64,000 bases of DNA from Capronia americana (lineage: Eukaryota; Ascomycota; Eurotiomycetes; Chaetothyriales; Herpotrichiellaceae). The notes under the pieces are model-generated. The model had not been told where the DNA came from, searched no databases, and saw only the letters and a list, made by a program, of their open reading frames with translations. Within the stretch, counting starts at the first letter, position 1. The number at the start of each line of letters is the position of its first letter. The position numbers were made by a program, and so were the translations under genes. Location of the stretch: contig JADWQD010000003.1 of the NCBI GenBank assembly GCA_016110215.1, positions 3,038,001 through 3,102,000 on the forward strand, given 5' to 3'. Of the stretch, positions 43,013 to 53,846 are shown piece by piece.

Positions 43013-44258
43013 TCACTTCTTCCCATCCAGATCAGCATAGAAGTTCCACCCGAACGATTCCGACGGATCGTTGAATCTCATCTTCTTGTCAAGCGCATCG
43101 ACCTTCTTGACGTCCTCGACGTCCAGCTTAAAGTCGCCCTCAAAATTCGCCTTGATGCGTGACGGCGTCTTTGATTTGGGAATCACTGTTTTGCTGTCAG
43201 TATACAAGACGGACTCGTACATGGAGATCATGCGTGGCCCGGTACAGGCTGTGGGGAGCACTCACCTGAGTGGCCTCTGGCGATCCCCCAAGCAAGTGCG
43301 ACTTGCGCACCGCTCTTGCCGTATTTCCTTCCAATGTCTTTCAGGACCGGGTCGTCGATCAGTTTGCCCATGTTCTTGCCCTTGTCGTAGATCTCGTTTT
43401 GATTGCCGAACGGAGAGTACTGGGTGATGTGAATGCCTTTCGATTTGTGAAACGCCGCAAAGTCTGGTTGGCTGAGATATGGATGCATTTCGAGTTGATG
43501 TGCGGCTGGCACAATGGAGGTCTCCTTGAGAAGTCTTTCTAACTCGGCCTTCGAGAAGTTGGATATTCCTATTGCGCGGCATTTTCCGCTCGCAACAAGC
43601 TTCTCCATGGCCTTGTAGGTGTCAACATAGTCGGAGTCGCCTTGGATGATCTTGTCGTCCTTCTTGGGCATCAGCTTATCGCCTCGGGCGAACGGTGAGG
43701 GCCAATGCATAAGGAAGAGATCAACGTAGTCGGTTTGGAGGTCCTTCAGCGATGCATCACATGCTTTCTCCACGTCATCTGGATGGTGCGAGTTGTTCCA
43801 GAGCTTTGTTGTGATGAATATGTCGCTTCTCGGGATGCCACTCTTCTTGATACCTTTCGCGACACCTGGTTCGGTGCCATATCTTCTCAAGGTCAGAAAT
43901 GAAAGCTTCCACAAAGCCAGGCGGAATAACCACTCACACTCGTGCAGTATCGATATGTCTGTAGCCTACGCTCAGTGCTTCAGCTACCGCGTCTTCTTGT
44001 GCCTCTTTGTCCTATTGTCATCGTACACCTCAGAGTAAGTTTCGTGACTTGGTGATGGTCCGTCACTGCTTCACACTGGCTCCTACGAGGGTCTAGGCTT
44101 ACCTGCCACGTTCCAAAACCTATGGCTGGAATCTCTGTCCCTGTATTCAATGCAAACTGTGTTTTCGTGTATCCGACTACCGATCGTCTCTGACTACTGA
44201 TCTGGCGTGATATTCGACCTAGCGTCAGTGCAGACCGTCTGGTACATTTCGACAACAT
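43013..44258 (-). CDS. Aldo/keto reductase
   Basis: NADPH-dependent carbonyl reductase of 339 residues. Exons 44258-44103, 44011-43938, 43882-43266 and 43185-43013 join in frame (introns 91, 55 and 80 nt). The catalytic tetrad is complete: Asp and Tyr in HIDTARVYGTE (across intron 2), Lys in DIFITTKLWN and His in VDLFLMHWP. Further AKR blocks are GTEIPAIGFGTWQ, AIGISNFSKAELE, PAAHQLEMHPYL and the cofactor loop VIPKSKTPSRIKAN. The N-terminal 28 residues (MLSKCTRRSALTLGRISRQI) are basic and Ser/Arg-rich and could be a mitochondrial presequence, which is unusual for the family; a start within exon 1 further down is not available as ATG. The substrate is unknown. Confidence 0.9.
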
Positions 44259-45195
44259 GGTCTGCTGCCGGTTGCGAGAGGAGCGGGTGAGGTTTGTTCT
44301 AGTCCGGCCTTGGATCAGGGAAAATCCCAGGGGTACGAACTTCAAGATGTATTCTGCGAGCAACAGATACGAAACCACCAGATCGTCCGATGCAACTTGT
44401 GAGCCAAGGACTGTTGCTGATGTCATTAGAAACAGCTCCCCCGGTCACCTACCGGTCAGTGCCCGACGGATAAGAAATCCGGTCGCCCCAGAGACCTTTT
44501 TTGCGCTTCGAACTTCTCACTTGGACTTGTTCTTCCCTAAGGTGCTACTGTACACGGCAAAAGGCATTTATTGGACTGTACGAGGTACCCATTCATAAGC
44601 ATGTATCACCACAGATTTATATTGAACCGGCACCAATGCCGTCGGGTGTGTGTCAAGTCTCCACCAAGCATGTGGCACAGTCGAGCTACAATGAAGGATG
44701 AAGCTCCTATCAAACGTCAAGGCACGATCTGCCACAATTCCCTTCATGACACGTCTGTGAATATGCTCACTAATTCCTCCAAGAGAAAGCAGCTGCGCAT
44801 GAAAGTTATGCTACTGACACGCCTAGTGACGGCTTCGCTAATAGAACCCGTTTACCTCGACACCCCGGATTTGCCAGGACCTTGCTAAAAAGACAAAGGC
44901 TTTGTGCCCATGCCCAGGTTTGGACGAATGGCTGCACCCAGAGGACACGCTTGCTATGCCTTTTATCCACTCAAACAATGCTGGGGTGGCCCTTGCTCGG
45001 CGAGGCTGTTCTATGCATCTGCGTCAGGCTCTACATTCTTTGTTCGTTGTCCCGGGCAATGTCTGCAACCGTCGCTGGCGCTGGTCATCTGCAAACATGA
45101 GGCAACAAAGGACGGCAAAATGGACATTACCCATCTCACTTGCCGGGTTGATACTTCTCTGAGCCTTTCGTTGATACCAGTGCTCTCCGCGACAG
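44259..45195. promoter_or_regulatory. Divergent promoter region, AKR and four-helix protein genes
   Basis: Over 900 bp between divergent starts. Short open frames at 44571-45203 (+) overlap each other and carry no domain. No clear core promoter motif seen. Confidence 0.4.
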
Positions 45196-46021
45196 ATGAC
45201 TGATCTACACAGCGAGCAAGACCAACCCCGGCCGGTCTCCCGCTTCTCAACTTCCACGTCAATCAGAATGGCTGCCGCACTCGAAGAACGCCGGCCTGTT
45301 GTGCCCATGCCTCGATGGTCGAATATAATCGGCTGCGCAAGGGCTGTTGTTGCGATCCTGGTTCTCGCCTTTACGGCCGCTGCCACCGGTATTTGGGGCG
45401 GTGCGCCAGGATTTGCTATCGCCCTGTTCACGGTAAGCCAGTACTTTACGGCCTGTTATCGCTTACCAGTGCTAACCTTGCACAAGGCTTCTGTCACACT
45501 CCTTGTCTTCGTCTATTATTTCGTCGCCTTGTCCCGCAGCCCTGGTCTCTACAACCGTTGGACCGTTCTCGGCCTCGAGAGTGTGGGCACCTTCCTCTGG
45601 CTCGTCAGCCTAGCGCTACTGTCGGGCTGGTCTGCCCATCACCGTGGAGGACCACCCAATGGCTATGGTTTCTGGCGCGCTCCGTATGGACCCTCAGATG
45701 TCGGGCTGCAGAGTCATCCGCGGAGCAACAGCAGAAGAGTCGGGATCGCATTTGCAGGAACAGCTGCTGGGCTCAGCGGTCTTGAGTTGTGAGTATAAGC
45801 CTTTGCACCTGCGACGTTCTTGGTTGCTGTCTGCTAACATTGTCGATAGCGCGCTCTTCGCCGTGACCTTGGTCACCTTCGGAATAGGTCTCCATCATCA
45901 AAGAAAAGAGGAGCTGAGCCAAAGGGGGACCCTGGCGGGCGGTTTCTCGTCAAACGCTGTTCATCAGAAAGAGCAAGATGCGATAGCAACTGAGCCGAAG
46001 CCGGAACCGGCAGTTGTTTGA
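45196..46021 (+). CDS. Four-helix MARVEL-like membrane protein
   Basis: Three exons (45196-45432, 45487-45788, 45850-46021) encode 236 residues. The hydrophobic segments are IIGCARAVVAILVLAFTAAAT, ASVTLLVFVYYFVALS, LESVGTFLWLVSLALLSG and ALFAVTLVTFGIGL, the four-helix layout of fungal MARVEL-like proteins. The third loop contains a long hydrophilic stretch with RGGPPNGYGFW and Ser/Arg-rich SHPRSNSRR, which faces outside or the lumen if the N-terminus is cytosolic. The tail is rich in Glu, Gln and Pro. A later ATG at 45268 (MAAALEERRP) could also be used. It is the second protein of this type in the window; the two share layout but little sequence. Confidence 0.72.
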
Positions 46022-46739
46022 GGTGGATGATATATCTGGTTGGCGCGTAGCTCTAGCGGACATTGGGAATGAGTCGCAGGCATATTAGGCGGGCAAGGGG
46101 GGAGTCGTCATTGGGAAACATATTCTCCGAGGACCGTGATAGCAAAATACATTTTCACATAATACTGCGAAGTCGAATATGTGCCCAGTGTCCTGTTCTC
46201 GTTTCCCCGCGGTCGCGGGCTCCCTCTTCCTGCGGACAAGACGGATTTCACGGAGAAGCCGGAGGAAACCGCGGAGGTCAGCGCCTGCCAAGGCATGATT
46301 ACATGTTTTGCCGATATTTCGATGAGCTCGGTGTGAGGACAGACTCCCCTTCGACCCTCTCTTGCGCGCTGTCCAAGCCTCATAGGCCGTGTGCTGCAGC
46401 TATGATTCGACGACATTCGGTCCATCTACAGATCCAAGATCGCGGGCGGCACTCCAGGTACCTCGGGGCATGTTTCCGGCACAATGAGTGGTGTTCAGTT
46501 TTGTCACTCTCTACTAGGGTGAGGTACCTTCTCTCAGTGTTTCTCACTTTCGCCGCTGTTGTTGACACTTCGCCTTGCATGTCGCACTCATTGAAAGGTT
46601 TATATATGTTCGTATATCTTTCTTTCTCGACGTATTTCCATCTACCCACTTTACTTTTGTTATTTCCCTATTTTCTCTTCCTCTCCATACGTCTGCGCTT
46701 CGCTGCTTCAGATTTGGACAGCAATCCGATCACAACGAC
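46022..46739. promoter_or_regulatory. Upstream region of the 14-helix MFS gene
   Basis: Holds the 3' UTR of the preceding gene and the MFS promoter. TTTATATATG at about 46600 is a plausible TATA box some 130 bp before the ATG, followed by a CT-rich leader (CTTTCTTTCTCG, TTCCTCTCC). Confidence 0.5.
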
Positions 46740-48392
46740 ATGTTGGAGAGGAACCCCTCCAACGATGTCGAAACACCAATTTCGACTAGCCCGTCTGGGG
46801 AATTTGCGCCTGTCAACCCGTCAACAGTCGAAAAAGTGATGACCGAGCCAGACATCGAAGAGTCCATGGACGCAAGGATCCAGAGGCTGGGACGAGAGCG
46901 GCCACCGGCGTTTAAGACCACCTGGGCGGAATTCGCATTCGTCTTCAGCATTATTATGTCCCAGATTATCACCGAATATTTCGTCTCTGGCTTCAGCGTG
47001 TTGTTACCGACTCTGATCCGCGACCTCGATATCCCCCAATCCTCAAGCGTTTGGCCGGCGACGGCGTTTTCACTAGTCATTGCAAGCACGCTGCTTGTCT
47101 TCGGGAGACTTGGTGACCTATACGGTGGCTATCCGGTGTTCATCGGAGGCTTGACGTGGCTTCTCATTTGGGGTATTGTCTGCGGGTTCAGCACCTCACC
47201 TCTCATGATGGATTTTTGCCGGGCGCTTCAAGGCCTGGGCGCCGCGGCCTATCTTCCCACCGGAGTAATGCTCATGGGCAGTGTATATAGACCTGGTCCG
47301 CGCAAGAACATCATTTTCGCGCTGTACGGGACATCTGCCGTCCTCGGGTTCTTCGTCGGGATTTTCTTTGCGGGGATCGTCGGCCAATATCTCCCGTGGG
47401 GATGGTATTTCTGGTTTGGCGCAATCCTTGTGGCCATCACCCTCATCACCTCGATTCTATCTATACAGAATGATTGGCATGAACGGCGACAGAACAACAT
47501 ACAGATGGACTGGCTGGGAGCTGCGACGATAGTACCGGGTGTGGTTCTCATCGTCTTTGCGATCACTCAGTCGGCACATACGGAACGACGCTGGCAGACA
47601 CCGTACATTCCGACACTGTTCTGTCTTGGATGCATATTGCTACTCGCGGCTGTATATGTGGAAGGTTGGGTCGCCAGATTTCCGTTGCTTCCCGCCGACA
47701 TCTTCACGGTACCCTGCATGAGCCAGCTTGTTGTTGCCATGCTGTTCCTGTACGGCAACGTCGGCATCCTCCTTCTATACGGCACGCAATACTTCCAGAA
47801 CATTATGGGAGCCGCGCCCCTGCAAGTTGTGGCCTGGTGGACCCCGATGGTCGTAGGTGGGCTTATCCTCAGCACCGTGGTGGGATTTATCTTGCATCTG
47901 GTGCCTGGTCGACTCCTCTTGACACTGTCGTGTCTCGGGGCTATCGGAGCCGAGTTGCTCCTTGCATTAGTTCCAGAGGGAGGGAACTACTGGGCTTGGG
48001 TCTTCCCGTCATGCATCCTTGGGACCGTTGGGATCGATCTCGCGTATAACCTGATGTCTGTCTTTATAACGACGCAACTGCCCAAGGCAAGACAGGGGTT
48101 GGCCGGTGGTCTGATCAACTCCATCCTACAGCTCGGGATAGCCCTCGTTCTGGGCTGCAGCGACATTATTCAGTCATACACGGTGGAGAAATCTGGGCTG
48201 AAGGATAGTTACAAGAACACTTTCTGGTTCGGCGTGGCATGCTGCGGCGCGGCTCTAGTCCTGGTCGCGATTTGGGGCAGAGTACCCAAAGCAAGAAGCG
48301 ACCTGACGGCGGATGAGAAGATGGAGCTGCAGCGCGAAGCCACCAGGCTGTCGCAGGCCTCCCGGAGCGAGCCAGTTGCTGTCCACCTTTGA
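46740..48392 (+). CDS. MFS transporter, 14-helix DHA2-type
   Basis: Intronless plasma-membrane transporter of 550 residues. After an acidic N-terminus (EPDIEESMDARIQRLG) come about 14 hydrophobic segments. The motif between helices 2 and 3 is GRLGDLYGG; helix 4 contains RALQGLGAAAYLPTG and helix 5 the antiporter-like GTSAVLGFFVGIFFAG, followed by PWGWYFWFGAI. The layout resembles the AMF1/YOR378W and Atr1 branch of drug:proton antiporters, whose members move ammonium, boron or small toxic compounds. The start at 46740 gives a normal N-terminus; the frame is open further upstream only without ATG and includes the leader. Substrate is unknown. It has no secondary-metabolite genes beside it. Confidence 0.88.
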   Translation: MLERNPSNDVETPISTSPSGEFAPVNPSTVEKVMTEPDIEESMDARIQRLGRERPPAFKTTWAEFAFVFSIIMSQIITEYFVSGFSVLLPTLIRDLDIPQSSSVWPATAFSLVIASTLLVFGRLGDLYGGYPVFIGGLTWLLIWGIVCGFSTSPLMMDFCRALQGLGAAAYLPTGVMLMGSVYRPGPRKNIIFALYGTSAVLGFFVGIFFAGIVGQYLPWGWYFWFGAILVAITLITSILSIQNDWHERRQNNIQMDWLGAATIVPGVVLIVFAITQSAHTERRWQTPYIPTLFCLGCILLLAAVYVEGWVARFPLLPADIFTVPCMSQLVVAMLFLYGNVGILLLYGTQYFQNIMGAAPLQVVAWWTPMVVGGLILSTVVGFILHLVPGRLLLTLSCLGAIGAELLLALVPEGGNYWAWVFPSCILGTVGIDLAYNLMSVFITTQLPKARQGLAGGLINSILQLGIALVLGCSDIIQSYTVEKSGLKDSYKNTFWFGVACCGAALVLVAIWGRVPKARSDLTADEKMELQREATRLSQASRSEPVAVHL

Positions 48393-49158
48393 TGTGTGTT
48401 TGGCAGCCAGCTTCGAGCATAGCGACGGCGTTAGCAGGATAAAGCGCAAACAGATCTATATTGACTCCCCTCATGCACTGGATTGATCTATCTCTGTTGA
48501 GATGGCTGATGCTCTGGCTTCGCACCGCCAAGTGTACATCCCCTTTGGGTTTAGCGTGTGCCTAGGAAATCGTCCAATCAGGTGACCGGCTTCATCGCTT
48601 TCAGCTGAGGCGAATCTCAGGCGGCGCGCTTCCATCATCGCTTTCTACCTGTGATCGATCTCCGGTTGTTTGAAGTGTCCACCGCATGAGCCCCAGCAGG
48701 CTGTGACAGCCGCGTGAGCTTATGAGCAGGGAGCGAGATCGTTACGGGATGACATCAAGCGAGCGTTTCAGCCACAATCGCCCGGTAGCGCAGCCCGCTC
48801 AGCCACCTCACCTCCCGCCCACCGAGAGCGAGCAGCACGAAAGGAAAAGCCGTAGGAGGGCTCGGCCTTCCGCTCTGGACTTTTGTGTACTCTTCGCACC
48901 GAGTGTGACGCGCGACTAAAAGAGTGCTGGCCCAATTCCGAGTACCTGCCCGTAGTTCCTTCATCTCAGCCTTGGCGCGGAGCCCGCACGGGCACCAAAA
49001 GACCATTACCATTCAGCACACTTCTCTGCCGGTAACGTTAATTCCGCTGGAGAGGCGCACTGGCTGTGGAGAAATCCCGTTGTTCGGCTTTGTAACCGTC
49101 ATGCGAGGCTGTTCCTTTGTGTTCTGCGTCGCAAACGGAAGGATTCACATTTGTGACA
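48393..49158. other. Intergenic region
   Basis: 3' UTR of the MFS gene and promoter of the next plus-strand gene. No gene is supported; the frame at 48722-48919 is short and Arg/Ser-rich. Confidence 0.4.
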
Positions 49159-50742
49159 ATGGGTGACAGTGAGGACGAACACGGCAAGCGGAACCTAATC
49201 ACAAGGTTCTCGACAGCCTTGACGCATGCGTTTGGATTGCATCGGTCGGACGACCCCCGGAATTCCACATTATATATGATCCCTGAGTCACCCGGAGGGG
49301 AAATCTCTCGAAGTTTACCCCGGGAGCAAGTCAAGGCCTACGCCGACCACGCACACAGAATGCAGACCCTGCATGAGATCATTGAAGACGGATCCCTCTG
49401 GCTGCTGCCAGACCGAGACGTCTTGGAGTTGGTCAAATTGGAATTTCCGCAAGAACTCGAACGACTGAAGAACGCGACATTTGTGCGGAGCTCTAACGCG
49501 CCTCGTCCGGCAGGGCCTACCATCGCCGAATCGCTATACGGCCAAGATTACCCCGAGATCAATCGCACCCTGGTCGGCGTGCTCGCCCTTCGCTGGCTCC
49601 GTAACGACGACTATGACCGATTCGTCGGCACCCAGGGGCCCCCGCCGATTGTGCTGAGGCGCCAATCTTTCGCATGGCTTCGAAATCTCTTCGACAAGGG
49701 CCTCAAGTCCACAGAAGACACATACACGCTGATCGTCTCGATGGTTACCAATGACCTGGGCAAAGATCCCGCCCTTGCGGCGGACTATGCGAAGAAAGTG
49801 GGCGTCGACATTTCGAAAGTCAACCACGACATGATCCTCTACCATGCGGTCGAAGAAGGGATGGTGCCCGCGTTAGATCGTCTGTCGACGCAGGCCAAAG
49901 AACATCTCTTGCTGGGAATCAAGCTCGGCTCGGACTTCAACTTCGGACAACTCGCGCAGGCGGAGAATGCCCCGGCCTCGCTGTCGGGTCTGCTTGACAT
50001 GCGCGGCCACGACCGGGCCTTCGAAATGCGCTTCATGGAGCAGATCCTGGACCTTGCGGGCGCGGCCGGCCACGAGGACTGGACGTGCGCCAAGAAGATG
50101 ATCGAGCCGATCTTCCAGTCGTACCGAAACGTTTACGACGTGGCCCATGGCATCATCTACGAGGCAATGCCCCTCCGAGAGGGCTACGACATTATTCTTC
50201 GTCGCAAGCTCGCGCTCCTGCATCAAGCGGGATATTCGCGACAATTCGACATTACCCGGCCGCAGGATCGGGCCCTGATGCGTCTGTTCTGCATGGGTAA
50301 TACCTCGAACGCCGATAACGCGGATATCTTCTACACGGCGTTTACGGAGCGGATCCCCGACGAAACGCGAACGCAGTTGACACACGGCCTGAATTTGGAT
50401 GGCTCGGTCGAAGAACCGGCCGTCCAGCCAACTTACATACCAGCTATGCTGACAAAGGCTATGGGCAATACTGCGAACGGGTCGCACGAGGACAAGATAC
50501 GCGCCGTGGCTGCGATGTTGCGGTTCCTCGGACGGTGTTTGGTCGTCGAACCGCAGAATCTCCAGAGACTGCCGCGTGGCGTGACGGTCATTGAGCGGGA
50601 CGTGAGGAAGATCATCCCGGTGCTGGAGAGCGAGCGGTTCAAGACCAATCCCGACGTGCTGGACGAGGAGAGTATACCGGAGGATCAAGTCGCGAACGTG
50701 GCGCCTGGAGTTGAAATTTTGCCTGGGAGAGAGCACAACTGA
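49159..50742 (+). CDS. Conserved fungal protein of unknown function
   Basis: Intronless protein of 527 residues from MGDSEDEHGK. The sequence is even in composition and looks like a genuine mostly helical globular protein: LYMIPESPGG near residue 35, SLPREQVKAYADHAHRMQTL, YPEINRTLVGVLALRWLRND, KEHLLLGIKLGSDFNFGQLA, SGLLDMRGHDRAFEMRFMEQ and RAVAAMLRFLGRCLVVEPQN near the C-terminus. No signal peptide, membrane segment or catalytic motif stands out. I cannot name the family with certainty; it resembles hypothetical proteins conserved across filamentous ascomycetes. A further upstream start (GTG or ATG in the frame from 49117) adds a Cys-containing leader and is not preferred. A 287-codon frame on the other strand is a shadow. 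Confidence 0.75.
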   Translation: MGDSEDEHGKRNLITRFSTALTHAFGLHRSDDPRNSTLYMIPESPGGEISRSLPREQVKAYADHAHRMQTLHEIIEDGSLWLLPDRDVLELVKLEFPQELERLKNATFVRSSNAPRPAGPTIAESLYGQDYPEINRTLVGVLALRWLRNDDYDRFVGTQGPPPIVLRRQSFAWLRNLFDKGLKSTEDTYTLIVSMVTNDLGKDPALAADYAKKVGVDISKVNHDMILYHAVEEGMVPALDRLSTQAKEHLLLGIKLGSDFNFGQLAQAENAPASLSGLLDMRGHDRAFEMRFMEQILDLAGAAGHEDWTCAKKMIEPIFQSYRNVYDVAHGIIYEAMPLREGYDIILRRKLALLHQAGYSRQFDITRPQDRALMRLFCMGNTSNADNADIFYTAFTERIPDETRTQLTHGLNLDGSVEEPAVQPTYIPAMLTKAMGNTANGSHEDKIRAVAAMLRFLGRCLVVEPQNLQRLPRGVTVIERDVRKIIPVLESERFKTNPDVLDEESIPEDQVANVAPGVEILPGREHN

Positions 50743-51596
50743 TGCAGTCGGTACGGGATATCCAGCATGGCGAACCGCGGTATTGGCGTTTGAGGGTTCT
50801 CTTCAGTTCGAGATTTGTCTTCTTGGGAGTCAACGAGGGATGGAATGGGCTGCGATGGGACAGGTACGGGAATAGGGAATACACAGCAACAAACCTTCAC
50901 AGGTCCGGTCCGCGGGAGGTCTATTGAGTAGATACTCGGCTCTCACACGTTCTATTCGTCCGATGTAGAGTTAAACAGCCAATGGACAGAGAGTCGTACC
51001 CTTACAGAATATTCGTACCATCGATGAACCTCAACCTCGGCTCGGAGGACGGCATCGAGTCGATGGCTGGGCAGCAAGCACGCAAGCACAGACGCACTAG
51101 GTCACTCGGACTAACACGGGGTACGAGGTATGTACTTACCCATCCTCGGCCTGGGTGTTGACTACCTACTACGAGATATTTCCGGGGCATTTATGCATTA
51201 TGCATGATCCTGGAGTCTTACTACACTACATTCTACAAACTATGTATGTGCATATGTAGATTCCCATCTCTCATCTCTCATCTCCCGGCGCATTTGGTCG
51301 TTACCTGTGCTACTGTGCTCGCTGGCATGCCTGCCCGTTCCATCACAATGTCTGTCCCTCTAGCGCGAGAGGTAGTTATGATGGCAGTTTGAGTTGCTCG
51401 GCCCTGCGAGTTGACTCGCCGCTCCGACTAGATCTCTAACAGTATTGGCGTCAGTCCTCATTTTTTCATGAGACATCCATCCGGTGCTGTTGAGCCGTGT
51501 GTCGAATGTACTCCGTATAGGCTACTGTAATGTGTATGATGCACCCTTCACCTCGCACTGGCGTGACTAGGGTTGGGGCGTGCTCTTGTCACCACC
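50743..51596. other. Convergent intergenic region
   Basis: Between the unknown-function gene (+) and npr3 (-). It contains an imperfect ATCTCTC repeat at 51260-51285. Nothing else is supported. Confidence 0.45.
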
Positions 51597-53846
51597 CTAC
51601 CAATGCCGAATAGTCAACAACACCCTCTTGTTCTCGGACTTGTCGTCCTCAACGGGGCCATCGACGTCTAGGCCCATCTTGCCCAGAGTGTCCCAGACGA
51701 GTTTTCTTTTCAGGCCTTCTCGGACGGGAATTCGCTCCAAAGCCTCCGAGCCGGTGAAGTACTTGACAAAGACGGGCCAGTAGCGCTGGATCTCGGCGGC
51801 CTCGATGTCCGAAGGGGATAGGCCGGGCGAGGTCGCCAGGTCCTCCGGCGCGGACGAGGTTCTGGAGGAGGACCCCATCGTCGACGCGATGTAGTCGAGC
51901 CAGCGGGATTCTTCGGGCGACGCGCGCTGCGGGGACACCACCAGGCTGGCTGCCTTGGGGTTGTGCTTAAATGGCTGCGCGGCGCGCATGCTCGTCCCGT
52001 CCGTGGAGATGGATTGCCGGCCGTCGCTGGACGGGCGGCTGAGCATGCTGGGCCGTTGCTTGAACGAAGAAAGTGGTCCTCCCGTGGCGGGTGTCGCGGG
52101 GGTACCGCCGCTTCCGAAGCTCCTGGCCATGTCACTCGCTTCTCTCTCGACCGGGGTTTTCGTGCCTCCGCCTCGAGCTTCTTCGCGGTCCTTCTCCCGG
52201 ACTGCCTTCTTGACCTCGGGATCCACGCGGACAAAGGCATAGGTGCGGAGCTGAGTAACCCAACCGTCTCGCATGAGCCACGCCAAGACCCGGTAGTACT
52301 CTTCCTTGTGGTCTCTGCTGGGTATTAGGGTGCCATAGGGGGCAGGGGTGCCGCTCAAAGCGCTCAGCATCTTCGGCAACGAGGGCATCATGGGGAATGT
52401 CGCTTCGTACGTCTTACACGCGGACACGAGCTTGCTCATGTTCGCGTTGGGAGACACAATGTACGTGTCCCGCTGGTGGAGCGGTGGGATTGCTATTGCC
52501 CGCCGCCAGTAGACGAGGTGGCGGGCCAAGTGCTGGATGTCACCCAAGGCTATCTGAGAGGCAACGGAGATCTTGTAGAAGGATTTGGTGGGCTTCAGGT
52601 GCCCGATGAACGCCGCCAGCGGCATGGCCAATGAGCCTCCTGAGGTTTGAATGTCCTTGAGGATCTTCTGAGGGTTCGACTTGAGGAGTAAGGTGAAGTT
52701 CTTGGATAGCTGCAATGGACCTGACAAGGCAGATGCGTCGAGCTCGGACGTGGAGCTCGGATCGGTCGCAGTGGTGAGCCAGAGACCCGGTTGTAATGGA
52801 GGCTCAGATGGCGAAGGCAGGTACGAGCTCGAGGTAATAGGAGGAATCTGGAGGGAGACGGACAATTTGGGAGTGAGTGTGATTGCAGCTATCTTCGACT
52901 CGGAGATGTTATCAAACACTTTGGTAATGGCAGAAGCCAGAGACGATCGCTGCTTCATTTCAGTATACAAAGCTTTGGACGAGGACTGTTGCTGGAAGTG
53001 CGTCGACCTGATGGACTGCAAGAGTTCCGACTGCTGCCACACATAGTCGTGATGCGCCTGCGCCCACTTGAGGACCTTGGACAGCTTCTTGACGACATGG
53101 TCGTACATCTCCTTGACCCGGGCCGTGTGCTCCAGCGGTGAAGGGTCCATGACAAACACGACGTGGAACATGGTCAATTGGCTTTTGGGAGTCTCCTTCG
53201 AGCTCTGGCCCTGTTTGTTGCCCACATGTTCGGTTGACGAGTCTTGGCCGCCTTCCTCTTCCCCGTCCTGGCCGTTTTCACTGGTGGTCGAGTCAGATGT
53301 AATGCCCTCATCTCCAGCCTTTGGGGCCCTCCTTCTTTTCTGTCTCCGCCAGAAGCCGTCTTCACGAGCATACACTGGCCTACCCAGGAAGGTCAGGTCG
53401 TTGATTCCGAGCTCAAACTTGCGTTTGTGCCACACGCGACCAGGGGCCAACAAGCTCACTAGACCGTCACCTCCCAAACCTAGCAATGGCTCCCAGGAAG
53501 GTTTCCATTGGCCGTTGTCTCGTGTCCCCCTCTTTGACAGATAGTTGCTTTCTTCATCGTCTGAGCTTGGTGACTGACCGTCTGGGTTTGGTGAGGCACC
53601 TTGTCCATTCCTCAGCCGGCTCGTGAAGAGATCAAAGTCATCTTCGGATGACGACTCTTCCGAGTCACTGCTGGAGCTGTCTTCTTCATCCTCGTCGGTG
53701 GAATCTGTCTTGTAAGAGGGCCGTTCGGCAGACAAGGGGTCGGGAGGGTAGTGGAAGACAATTTCGGCACCTGAGCCGGTTCGAACTTGGACAATGAGAA
53801 GGATTGCGAGCAACGATGGGTTTGGCGATGTTGTTGCTGTCGACAT
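51597..53846 (-). CDS. npr3: Nitrogen permease regulator 3 (GATOR1/SEACIT subunit)
   Basis: Intronless protein of 749 residues. The Npr3 subunit works with Npr2 and Iml1 at the vacuole/lysosome as a GTPase-activating complex that lowers TORC1 activity when amino acids are short. The N-terminal longin-like strand reads LLAILLIVQVRTGSGAEIVFHYPPDP, the family's start. A long acidic Ser/Asp/Glu insert follows (TDEDEEDSSSSDSEESSSED, about 49-68). Further blocks are FELGINDLTFLGRPVY, FHVVFVMDP, VKKLSKVLKWAQAHHDYV, FYKISVASQIALGDIQHLARHLVYWRRA, YYRVLAWLMRDGWVTQLRTYAFVRVDP and the C-terminal helix-turn-helix-like IPVREGLKRKLVWDTLGKM. The start at MSTATTSPNPS directly precedes the first strand. Confidence 0.92.
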   Translation of the reverse strand: MSTATTSPNPSLLAILLIVQVRTGSGAEIVFHYPPDPLSAERPSYKTDSTDEDEEDSSSSDSEESSSEDDFDLFTSRLRNGQGASPNPDGQSPSSDDEESNYLSKRGTRDNGQWKPSWEPLLGLGGDGLVSLLAPGRVWHKRKFELGINDLTFLGRPVYAREDGFWRRQKRRRAPKAGDEGITSDSTTSENGQDGEEEGGQDSSTEHVGNKQGQSSKETPKSQLTMFHVVFVMDPSPLEHTARVKEMYDHVVKKLSKVLKWAQAHHDYVWQQSELLQSIRSTHFQQQSSSKALYTEMKQRSSLASAITKVFDNISESKIAAITLTPKLSVSLQIPPITSSSYLPSPSEPPLQPGLWLTTATDPSSTSELDASALSGPLQLSKNFTLLLKSNPQKILKDIQTSGGSLAMPLAAFIGHLKPTKSFYKISVASQIALGDIQHLARHLVYWRRAIAIPPLHQRDTYIVSPNANMSKLVSACKTYEATFPMMPSLPKMLSALSGTPAPYGTLIPSRDHKEEYYRVLAWLMRDGWVTQLRTYAFVRVDPEVKKAVREKDREEARGGGTKTPVEREASDMARSFGSGGTPATPATGGPLSSFKQRPSMLSRPSSDGRQSISTDGTSMRAAQPFKHNPKAASLVVSPQRASPEESRWLDYIASTMGSSSRTSSAPEDLATSPGLSPSDIEAAEIQRYWPVFVKYFTGSEALERIPVREGLKRKLVWDTLGKMGLDVDGPVEDDKSENKRVLLTIRHW

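Noticed and set aside
49873..50736. 287-codon minus-strand frame opposite the unknown-function gene
   Set aside because: The plus-strand protein has even composition and continuous helical segments; the minus frame is Arg/His/Leu-rich and lacks motifs.
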